64,000 bases of DNA from CALGLS01 sp047626155 (lineage in GTDB: Bacteria; Bacteroidota; Bacteroidia; Chitinophagales; Saprospiraceae), in the NCBI GenBank assembly GCA_047626155.1, contig JBLHRR010000008.1, forward strand, positions 1 to 64,000. The letters are read 5' to 3'. Each line of letters starts with the position of its first letter. Within the stretch, counting starts at the first letter, position 1. A program made the position numbers and the translations under genes. The notes below the pieces were generated by a model. The model was not told where the DNA came from. It was given only the letters and a program-made list of their open reading frames with translations, and made no database searches. Below, piece by piece: positions 29,067 to 37,023 of this stretch.

Positions 29067-29369
29067 GTCTTTTGATTTTAAATGGTTTGAAATAAGTCTA
29101 CACTAATAGGTTGCAGAAAGGGGGTGGATTCCATAAAATAAAATTATTTTTTTTGTAAATTTTTATTTTAATTATGTTTAATTTGCTGGTAATTAGTTGA
29201 TTATGATGATATTTAAAGTTGGGTTATTTTTAATTAAATTTTCCTTTTTTTAAGATGGAATCCAAAATGGAGACAATTTTGATCCATTTTGAACGGCAGG
29301 ATCAGTCTGTGACTCAACCAAAAGGTTACTCAAACGTTTTATATCTTTAGGTAATTTAAAACAAACAAC
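29067..29369. other. Very AT-rich divergent regulatory region
   Basis: The centre of this gap is extremely AT-rich. It is framed by the inverted pair GGATTCCAT (29126-29134) and ATGGAATCC (29255-29263). A second palindromic pair, CAAAATGGA (29263-29271) and TCCATTTTG (29283-29291), adjoins it. A -7-like TATCTTTA lies at 29342-29349 before the epimerase gene. These could be operators controlling the two divergent genes. Confidence 0.5.
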
Positions 29370-30284
29370 ATGGTAACCATTCTTATTGGAGGAGGTACAG
29401 GCCTTATCGGTCAAAGACTTTGCGACTTACTAACAGAACGTAAGCATAATGTTAGGCTTTTGAGTAGAGCACCGAAACCGAATAACACTTACCCAACCTT
29501 CAAATGGAACCCCATAGCAGGGCAAATAGATGGTAAGGCTTTAGAAGGAGTGGATGTTATTATTAATCTCGCCGGTGCAGGTATTGCTGATAGAGCTTGG
29601 ACGGCGAAAAGAAAAAAGCTCATCATAGACAGTCGTGTTAAAAGCAATGAACTTCTTGCGGATACTTTATTGGCAAAGAATCAAAAGGTAAAGGCTTTTA
29701 TTTCGGCTTCCGCAGTTGGTTATTACGGTGATCGCGAAGATGAAAAACTAACAGAGTCTTCCGCTCCTGGTAATGATGGTTTCCTCTCTGAAAGTTGTAT
29801 GCAATGGGAAGCATCCACTGAAAAGGCGGTTGCGATTTGTGATCGTTTGGCCATTGTTCGTATCGGCGTAGTCTTTTCTGTAAATGGAGGCGCGTTGGAG
29901 AAAATGCTACTGCCATTTAATTTTGGAATGGGAAATTACTTTGGAGATGGTACCGCTTATATGCCTTGGGTTCATATTGACGACATCAGTCGATTATTCA
30001 TCAAAGTAGTAGAGGATGATAAAATGGAAGGAGTCTTCAATGGTGTGGCCCCAGAAGAAGCAACGGGAAAGGAAGTGGCGGTAGCTATTAAAAAGGCTAA
30101 AGGAAGTTTTGCATTGATTATGCCAGTGCCTGCCTTCGCACTAAAGATAGGAATGGGAGAACGAGTAACTATGCTAACAGATAGTACACGTGTCGTTCCG
30201 CAAAAGACTTTAGCCGCAGGTTTCAAATTTCAATATCCTGAATTGCTACCGGCGCTGAAAGATATTTTGACCGCAAAAAAATAA
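29370..30284 (+). CDS. TIGR01777 family NAD(P)-binding epimerase-like protein
   Basis: This 304-residue short-chain dehydrogenase-like protein has the nucleotide motif GGGTGLIGQRL at about residues 7-17, INLAGAGIADRAWT, and a C-terminal DUF1731-type segment ending near ALKDIL. It matches the YfcH/TIGR01777 family. Members are cytoplasmic and may bind NADPH, but the substrate is unknown. The ATG at 29370 is preceded by a poorly conserved ribosome-binding region, as is usual in Bacteroidota. Confidence 0.88.
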   Translation: MVTILIGGGTGLIGQRLCDLLTERKHNVRLLSRAPKPNNTYPTFKWNPIAGQIDGKALEGVDVIINLAGAGIADRAWTAKRKKLIIDSRVKSNELLADTLLAKNQKVKAFISASAVGYYGDREDEKLTESSAPGNDGFLSESCMQWEASTEKAVAICDRLAIVRIGVVFSVNGGALEKMLLPFNFGMGNYFGDGTAYMPWVHIDDISRLFIKVVEDDKMEGVFNGVAPEEATGKEVAVAIKKAKGSFALIMPVPAFALKIGMGERVTMLTDSTRVVPQKTLAAGFKFQYPELLPALKDILTAKK

Positions 30285-30305
30285 ATAGATTGAGAATGGA
30301 GTAGA

Positions 30306-30369
30306 GTAGATCAGGTTCTTTAAAATAAAAGTCCTGGCGGACTTCATAGAAAGTGAGAACCTGATCTAC
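30306..30369. repeat. Nested long-stem hairpin between convergent genes
   Basis: Arms GTAGATCAGGTTCT (30306-30319) and AGAACCTGATCTAC (30356-30369) are perfect 14-base complements. They enclose AGTCC (30330-30334) and GGACT (30339-30343). The element lies between the stops of the epimerase and HAD genes. It lacks a T-run but could still terminate or insulate both transcripts. Confidence 0.65.
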
Positions 30370-30391
30370 CTGCGATATTGGATAAAAGGTA

Positions 30392-30808
30392 TTATCTTTT
30401 AAATACTTCTATTTTCTTCGTCTTCACAATCAAATCAGTGAACTTCCCTTTGAAACGAGTAGCCTTCACAATATGGTTGTCAATCCAATGGTAATTACCA
30501 CCACGTGGTTTATTCATCAATAAAAAATGGTATTTGAATTCGTGCTTATTCAACCACTCTTTGGTAATGCCCCTATGTTCCTCTGTTCTAGAGGTGAAAA
30601 AGGTAATAATATGGCCTTCCTCATGCCATTTGTTCAAAATTTTCAAAGCATCAGGGTAGGGCAGAACCGTACCCATTCTTTCGGGCTCTTCATTCGGTAC
30701 ATCATCGCAAACCGTTCCATCAATGTCAATAAGATAGTTCTTTGTATTATCAGGAAGCACCGGGCTTACGGCTTCTCCTTTTTCGTCAAAAGTTTGTTTT
30801 AAATCCAT
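30392..30808 (-). CDS. HAD superfamily phosphatase
   Basis: This compact 138-residue HAD-like enzyme has motif I DIDGT at residues 28-32, motif II FFTSRTEEHR, and a late NYHWIDNH segment in place of the usual DD motif. There is no large cap domain, so it probably dephosphorylates a small metabolite or a nucleic-acid end, as related phosphatases do. It is cytoplasmic. The real substrate cannot be inferred. Confidence 0.8.
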   Translation of the reverse strand: MDLKQTFDEKGEAVSPVLPDNTKNYLIDIDGTVCDDVPNEEPERMGTVLPYPDALKILNKWHEEGHIITFFTSRTEEHRGITKEWLNKHEFKYHFLLMNKPRGGNYHWIDNHIVKATRFKGKFTDLIVKTKKIEVFKR

Positions 30809-31054
30809 AATGATTTTAGTTTTTTTCGCCTAAACGAGCCTAAAGCCTATGTTGTAAGACTTAGGTAGATAAATGTATTATAATAACGACAGATAAACCC
30901 AACAGATACCGGGCCAAGATCTATATATTGTTAACTATAACTGAGAATAAATTAAAAGCAAGCTACGAAGGTACAATAAATGAACGTAAAAGACCAGCTT
31001 AGGTTCTGGACTAGGTACTAAAGGTTGATTTTTTTTGGAAAGTCGGGTTAAACC

Positions 31055-31945
31055 CTAATCAAAATGGATATAATCCTCGGGGTTAACATGATGACCGTTA
31101 TGCCAGAGTTCGAAGTGAAGGTGAGGGCCATTAGATAAGGTACCTGTATTTCCGACAACGGCTATCGCTTCTCCGGCTTTTACTTGATCTCCAACTTTTT
31201 TAAGCAGAGAAGAGTTGTGTTTATAGAAGGTGATGATATTATTACGATGTTGGATGCCGACGGTATTTCCTGTTTCCAGCGTCCAGTCAGATGTAAAGAC
31301 ATAACCATCAAGTGCAGCCAGTATGGGCGTGTTTTTAGGGGCAAGAACATCTACGCCGTAGTGTTTTTTATCAATAGCATAGCTTTCACTGACTAGGCCG
31401 TTGACTGGAGGGATAAAGTAAATTTGTTCCAGTGGGATATCTTTAGGGATATAATTAGCCGTTTTGCCGAGAAGCGCTTGTTGCTCAATCATTTCATTAT
31501 GCTCAATTTCCTGGCGAAGCATTTCGTCCTCTTCTATACGGTCTACATTTAATAAGCTATCGGGTATTTCATCAGCCTTCTGCACTTGATTTGCGGTACT
31601 ATCCTCAATAACATCACCTACGAGCATTCGACGGAAATTTTCTGTGTATTTGCCATGAGCATCCAGTTGCTTCTCAAATGCTAGCACTTCTTTATTGAGT
31701 CGAATGGCCTCCGTTTGCTGGCTCAAATCACCATAGCCAGGGATGTATCTCTTAATAGGGGTAAACACGACTAGAGAGATCACCAAAATGGCGACAGCTA
31801 CGATGATGGCGCTTAATATAATATAGAGATTGAGCGCCGATAGCTTGTAAGCTCCGACCTCTTCAAAGGTTTCGTTGTTCATTACGGTCAGGCGGTAATC
31901 CTTTCGTAAATTTTCCAACCAGTTTTTCTCCTCTTTTTTTTCCAT
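31055..31945 (-). CDS. M23 family metallopeptidase, membrane-anchored
   Basis: The 296-residue protein has an N-terminal cytoplasmic tail, one transmembrane helix (about 36-62), a coiled region and a C-terminal LytM/M23 domain. The zinc site is complete: His195 and Asp199 (HYGVD), plus His275 and His277 (HLHFELW), with His243 as a catalytic candidate. It should cut peptidoglycan cross-links or act as an EnvC/NlpD-like regulator in the periplasm. Confidence 0.9.
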   Translation of the reverse strand: MEKKEEKNWLENLRKDYRLTVMNNETFEEVGAYKLSALNLYIILSAIIVAVAILVISLVVFTPIKRYIPGYGDLSQQTEAIRLNKEVLAFEKQLDAHGKYTENFRRMLVGDVIEDSTANQVQKADEIPDSLLNVDRIEEDEMLRQEIEHNEMIEQQALLGKTANYIPKDIPLEQIYFIPPVNGLVSESYAIDKKHYGVDVLAPKNTPILAALDGYVFTSDWTLETGNTVGIQHRNNIITFYKHNSSLLKKVGDQVKAGEAIAVVGNTGTLSNGPHLHFELWHNGHHVNPEDYIHFD

Positions 31946-32238
31946 TGCCTAGAGTTCTTAAATTTATGGAAATTAAAATAACTTTGCCGACTTGAGGGTT
32001 AATATCAAGAACGTGCGAATTTACTGTGGGACAGGTCTTTGGGAGGGAAAATCAATACGATATTTCGATTTTTTGCTTTTCTTTCACCATATGCCTTTTA
32101 GAGCCTGTGCTAAGTACAGTATGAGTCGTATGTTTATGAAACAAATATACCTGTTAAAAGTATAATTTAAAGGGGATTATCCCTTCTGTCAGATCAGGTG
32201 CCGGACGAACCGGTGCTGCTAAAAGCAACCTCTGAATA

Positions 32239-35127
32239 ATGCACGAATTTACACATTTTTCCCTGTCTCGTCGAATCCAACCTTATAAACTCTGGATTTC
32301 TCTGATTGGCATCTTTCTTATTTCGGCTTGCTCTACTCAAAAAAGTAGAGAAGAAGCGTTTGGGTTGAAGAAATTTTATCAAGACACGACCACCGAATTC
32401 AACTATTTCTTCAACGCAAACGTCCTGCTCGAAGAAAGTATTGTGAAATTGAATGAAGAGCATAAAGACAATTATAATCAGTTCTTGCCTGTCTTCGAAT
32501 ATGTCGCTTCTGATAACCCTCAATCGGCGGCACCTGCCCTCGATGATGCTATTAAAAAAGTAACCGTAGCCAAAACATTGCACCCTGCCACCCATTGGAA
32601 AGATGATATTTATCTTCTTGCCGGAAAGGCGCAATACCTCAAACACGATTACGAAGCAGCAGAGGAAACGCTGGTTTATATGTCTAAAGAATTTAGTCCG
32701 AAAGCAATGGCGGCTACAGAAAAGGAAATGAAGAAGCGTAAGAATAAAGGAAAGAAGAAAAAGAAAGTGAAAAAGAAGAAGAGAAGGAAAAAGAAGAAAA
32801 AAAAGAAGAAGCGTAAGAAGAGAAAGAAGAAAAAGAAGAAAAAGAAAAAGTCTGATAAGAAAGAAGAAAAAATTAAGAAGGAAGATAAAGAAGAGAAAAC
32901 AACTTCAAACGAACCATCCATTTCTTCTGGACAGGCGCCTGATAACTACGTTTTAAAGCATCGGCCTTGTCATCAGGAAGGCTTACTTTGGTTGGCACGT
33001 ACTTATATCGAGAGGGGTGAATTTGATGAGGCAGAGCTCTTGTTAAATAAATTGGAATATGATGCAGGAACTTTCGATGACATTCGGAAGTCAGTGGCCC
33101 CAGTTAGAGCACATTTTTTTATGACTCAAAAGAAATACCAACAAGCGGTGGCTCCTTTAGAAAAAGCCATAGCGAATAGTAAGAATAAAGAAAGAGGTCG
33201 TTACGCTTATATTCTAGGACAAATACAACAGCACCTGGGGAATGACGGTGCTGCTTATGCCGCTTTTGAACAAGCAGTCAAATTTAGCCCTAGCTATGAA
33301 ATGGAATTCAGTTCACGTCTGAATCTCGCTCAAAATGGTTACCGATCCGGACAAGCTACAGCGGAAGATACCCAGAAGGTGTATAGTAAGATGTTGAAAG
33401 ATGTTAAGAACGTAGAGTATTTAGATCAGATTTTTTATGCCATGGCAGGAGTTGCGATTCAGGAAAAGAATGAAAATGAAGCCATCGCTTATTTGAAAAA
33501 ATCATTGTTGTATAACAAAGGAAATATTGCTCAGAAGACAGAGTCTTACCTACAGTTGGCCGAGTACTTTTTTGCAAATGAAGATTTCGTAAATGCTAAG
33601 AATTATTATGACAGTACGGCTCAGGTAATGCCAAAAACTGATGAACGTTATGCTAGTATAAATAAATTCAACAATAATCTTACGGATATTGCAAAAAACA
33701 TAGGAGTTATTACACTTAGCGATAGCTTGCTGATGATAAGCGCAATGACCGATGAACAACGAAAGGAATTAGCAGGAAAGATAAAGAAAGCAGAAGAGGA
33801 AGCTCGACGTTTGGCTTTGTTGGCAGGGGACAAACCGTCTGCTAAATCAAAGACTTCCAAAGGTCCACTAAGACTTAATGGCCGTTCCGGAAGTGCAAGA
33901 GGTCCAAATACTAAAAGTTCTTTCCCTTTCTACGCGGATGAACGCATCAAGAAAAGAGGAGCTCGTGACTTTGAAAGAAAATGGGGGAAGCGCGCATTGG
34001 AAGACAACTGGAGAGGCTCCTCAGGACGAGGAGATGGTGATGAGGAAGTGGTGCAAGCGAAAGAGGCCATTAGTTTCAAGCTTACAGACGAAGACGTCGA
34101 GAGAATATTTGCGGATGTGCCTACAGCTCCTGAAGATATCGAAGCGACTCACCTGGATATTCAGGATGCTTTACTAGCTTTAGGAATTCTGTACCGTGAT
34201 CGTTTGGAGAATAATGAAAAGGCTGTAGAAAGCCTCGAAAAATTATTAGCTGATTATCCGACTACCAAACACGAAGAGGAAGCACTCTATAACTTACACC
34301 TGGCCTACACCGACTTAGGGAATCCTGTTAAAGCAAAAGAAGCTTATGATCGCCTTATGGAAAAATACAAGGCAGGAACTTTTGCCCGTGTATTGATCGA
34401 TCCGAATTATCTCAATGAATTGAATGATGAAGAAAGAAAGTTGACAAATTACTATAACGAGACTTTTTTCAATTTCCAAAAAGGGAACTATCAGGATGTA
34501 CAAAACCGAGTTGTCGAAGCGGTCGGTACGTTTGGACCAAGTAATATTTACCAACCAAAATTTGGTCTGCTTAGTGCCATGAGTATGGGTAACCTAAAAG
34601 GGAAAGAAGCTTACGTAAAAGGACTCAAAGAGGTCATTGCAAAACACCCAGACACTCCAGAAGAAACTAGGGCTAAAGAAATTCTTCGTTTGTTGAATGC
34701 TGATAAAAACGCACGGGATAAGAAAAAGAAAAAAGACAAAGGGTCGAAGTCTGACTTTAAATTGGAGAATCTAAAACTGCACTACTTCATTGTCGCATTG
34801 ACAGGAGGAAAAGATGTGAAGCTATCAGATGCAAAAAACAAAGTATCAGATTACAATCGTAAATACCACAAGTTAGATAAGCTGCGTATTTCTAATGTTA
34901 TGCTCGGTTCTATAAAAGATGGTGGTACCCCCGTATTGGTCATCCGACGTTTTAAGAACAAAGACGACGCAATGAGGTACTTGGATAGCGCAAGTAAAAA
35001 CGGAGATGACTTTTTGAAAGACACGCCTTTTGAAATGTACCCGATTACGCAGTTCAATTACCGTTTGGTACTAAAAGAAAAGAGCTTGGAGAATTATAAG
35101 AAGTTTTACGAAGAGAATTATCAGTAG
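32239..35127 (+). CDS. SprE/PorW-like TPR lipoprotein of the type IX secretion system
   Basis: The 962-residue protein has a signal peptide with lipobox ISAC (Cys31). The N-terminus (YQDTTTEFNYFFNANVLLEES) resembles SprE/PorW, a lipoprotein needed for type IX secretion and gliding. TPR-type helical repeats fill most of the rest (about 125-160, 250-500, 640-800). Residues 165-204 are an extraordinary basic tract with 37 Lys/Arg out of 40, encoded by a nearly pure purine run at 32731-32850, and followed by a mixed Lys/Glu segment to about 220. It interrupts the TPR region after AEETLVYMSK. T9SS cargo genes follow immediately on the other strand. The SprE assignment is by N-terminal resemblance and architecture. 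Confidence 0.78.
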   Translation: MHEFTHFSLSRRIQPYKLWISLIGIFLISACSTQKSREEAFGLKKFYQDTTTEFNYFFNANVLLEESIVKLNEEHKDNYNQFLPVFEYVASDNPQSAAPALDDAIKKVTVAKTLHPATHWKDDIYLLAGKAQYLKHDYEAAEETLVYMSKEFSPKAMAATEKEMKKRKNKGKKKKKVKKKKRRKKKKKKKKRKKRKKKKKKKKKSDKKEEKIKKEDKEEKTTSNEPSISSGQAPDNYVLKHRPCHQEGLLWLARTYIERGEFDEAELLLNKLEYDAGTFDDIRKSVAPVRAHFFMTQKKYQQAVAPLEKAIANSKNKERGRYAYILGQIQQHLGNDGAAYAAFEQAVKFSPSYEMEFSSRLNLAQNGYRSGQATAEDTQKVYSKMLKDVKNVEYLDQIFYAMAGVAIQEKNENEAIAYLKKSLLYNKGNIAQKTESYLQLAEYFFANEDFVNAKNYYDSTAQVMPKTDERYASINKFNNNLTDIAKNIGVITLSDSLLMISAMTDEQRKELAGKIKKAEEEARRLALLAGDKPSAKSKTSKGPLRLNGRSGSARGPNTKSSFPFYADERIKKRGARDFERKWGKRALEDNWRGSSGRGDGDEEVVQAKEAISFKLTDEDVERIFADVPTAPEDIEATHLDIQDALLALGILYRDRLENNEKAVESLEKLLADYPTTKHEEEALYNLHLAYTDLGNPVKAKEAYDRLMEKYKAGTFARVLIDPNYLNELNDEERKLTNYYNETFFNFQKGNYQDVQNRVVEAVGTFGPSNIYQPKFGLLSAMSMGNLKGKEAYVKGLKEVIAKHPDTPEETRAKEILRLLNADKNARDKKKKKDKGSKSDFKLENLKLHYFIVALTGGKDVKLSDAKNKVSDYNRKYHKLDKLRISNVMLGSIKDGGTPVLVIRRFKNKDDAMRYLDSASKNGDDFLKDTPFEMYPITQFNYRLVLKEKSLENYKKFYEENYQ

Positions 35128-35152
35128 GGTTGGTTTTCTTTGATGATGAAAT

Positions 35153-35186
35153 AAAAAAAGCATGGCTGGGAAGTCATGCTTTTTTT
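35153..35186. terminator. Bidirectional terminator
   Basis: AAAAAAAGCATG (35153-35164) and CATGCTTTTTTT (35175-35186) form a 12-base stem with A and T tracts on its flanks. It can stop the SprE/PorW transcript and the opposing T9SS cargo transcript. Confidence 0.75.
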
Positions 35187-35231
35187 ATGGAGTCTACGAA
35201 CTCGCTTTCGCCGCATAATAAGTGAATCTAA

Positions 35232-35291
35232 GGATATGTCATATCCCCCCCCCTCCAAAAGATCAAAGATCGCCTGGAGATATGGCATATC
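35232..35291. repeat. Paired GATATGNCATATC palindromes with a C9 tract
   Basis: GATATGTCATATC (35233-35245) and GATATGGCATATC (35279-35291) are two near-identical 13-base palindromes. A run of nine C residues (35245-35253) and the small palindrome GATCAAAGATC (35261-35271) lie between them. The region is non-coding. Confidence 0.6.
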
Positions 35292-35416
35292 AAAGGAGGA
35301 ACAAAAGCTATGCGTTCGCTGCGGTTGGTTCGCGTCATTTCGGTTGCCGATGTGAACATATCGCCATCTACCGGCCTGTGATTCCGAGTTAGCGACGTAA
35401 GAGCTAGTCGGGGGAT

Positions 35417-36947
35417 TTATTCGATCACCACTTTTCCCGAGGCTACCTCCCCAACCCCATTCCGCAAAAACCAAAAATAAACCCCAGCATCCATAATCTC
35501 ATTGCCTAAGGCAACACGCAACCGTCGCTCCCCTTTCACCGACTGAGACAAAATCTCTCGTCCCAAAATATCATATAACAACAGTTCTCCATCAAACCCT
35601 TTCCCAAGTTTCATTTCCAAAACACCACTTCTCTTCACCGGATTCGGATACAGCAACACCTCAAAATCCGCCGCCTTCACCTCCGGCAACAAACTACTCG
35701 TCAAAACAACCGCTATCGTACTATCACAAGGATAAGTAGGCGTAATGCCAAGACGGTAATTGGGAAAATAAGGCATAGCGCGAAAGTTGGTATACGGCAA
35801 CTCAAAGCTATGCTGACGGAAATCACAAGCCAGTCCGGGCTCATCGGGCTGATTGATGACATGCCAGGAATAATGACCGGATCCGGAGTGCATATAAATC
35901 CGGCAGTCCGGACCTAATTGCATTCTATAAAAATAAGTAGAAAAGGGATCTTGAAAACCATCGTAGGTTCCGACCAGCACTTTGGAGGAGGCAATATCCG
36001 CTGCCCATAGATCGAATTGGTATAACTCAAAAACTACAGATGTATATAAATATCTTGAATTTGGAGAGATGGCGACGCCGCCTTGATAAATAGTATCTGC
36101 AACTATAATTTGTTGAAAATTACTAAACAGACCTGTACTCCTGTCAAAATCGTATAGAGTATAATTGATCTACTTGATTATACCTAACGAACTTAGTTCC
36201 GTCTGGACTAAAACAGGATTGTCCTATTTCTTCTCCTCCTTGTGGAGACAATCCAACCTTCTGTGCCTGCGGAGTCAAAACAGTATCTCCTGTCAGTAAT
36301 ACCATATAACTGGTATCTGATAAATTTTTAAAACTAGCTATCCACCAATCTATCCCATTCGAATGACGAACAGCGGTCAAATCTCCAAACCACAAGGTAT
36401 CCGGTATAATAGTAATATCCTTTTCAATAACGGCACCTCTTCCTCCATCCTCATTCATATTAATCACCGAATACAACAGGCGATCTATTTTCACATCAAA
36501 AGGATCGAGATAAACTATCCGCTGATGAAATAAATAATATAAACTATCTGAACCTGGATCGGGTAGGGCTAATATACCATTGGTGACTGTATAGGCTCCT
36601 CCGACCTCATTGTCGGGACATTGAATGTCGTTGACTTCTCCTGCATTTATATTGTTACCGTTTTCCATTAGCTCATGATCTGCATTGAAAATTTTGCAGC
36701 CGTTGGTATAGAAGAGGAGGTTTCCTTCTGCGTCGCTCATGGTGGCATTGGTACCTTCTATGTCTATGTCTCGCCACATAGAAGTAATCGACACGGAATT
36801 CTCAGTAAAATTAATGTCCATTCCAGAATCTACACTATTGTCAGGTATTGTTCCTTGGCCTATTAACCAATTGTAATCATGTTTTACTTGAGCAAAGCTA
36901 TTGAACGTAAGCAGTATGTAAACTAAAAACCATAATATTTTCTTCAT
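35417..36947 (-). pseudogene. T9SS type A sorting-domain protein, single frameshift
   Basis: The ATG at 36947 starts a signal peptide (MKKILWFLVYILLTFNSFAQ) and a WD40/propeller-like secreted protein that stops prematurely at 36144 after RYNQVDQLYSIRF. The next frame continues the same family without loss: YTLYDFDRSTGLFSNF, GGVAISPNSRYLYTS, then a T9SS C-terminal sorting tail (YPNPVKRSG ... GVYFWFLRNGVGEVASGKVV) ending at 35417. The total length is 3n+1, so one base was gained or two lost near 36150-36165. There is no homopolymer longer than two there, which argues mildly against a simple base-calling slip. Intact, it would be about 510 residues, exported by T9SS and surface-anchored. Confidence 0.8.
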
Positions 36948-36983
36948 AAGAGTTCGTATTTATAATTAGAAATTAAATAAATA

Positions 36984-37012
36984 GAGGCTGCCTCTTAGGT
37001 AGAGACAACCTC
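36984..37012 (-). terminator. Terminator between T9SS cargo genes
   Basis: On the minus strand GAGGTTGTCTC pairs with GAGGCAGCCTC (37002-37012 with 36984-36994, two G-U pairs). It is followed by an AT-rich TATTTATTTAATTT tail. It ends the transcript of the beta-helix gene. Confidence 0.65.
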
Positions 37013-37023
37013 CAAAATACTTT

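Noticed and set aside
32676..32921. Phe/Leu-rich frame opposite the lysine tract
   Set aside because: It is the complement of the purine run (AAA/AAG read as TTT/CTT) and so an artefact of composition, not a membrane protein.
35121..35474. 117-codon minus-strand frame downstream of the T9SS cargo
   Set aside because: It runs through a terminator and palindromes, overlaps the real sorting tail in another frame, and has no homology features.
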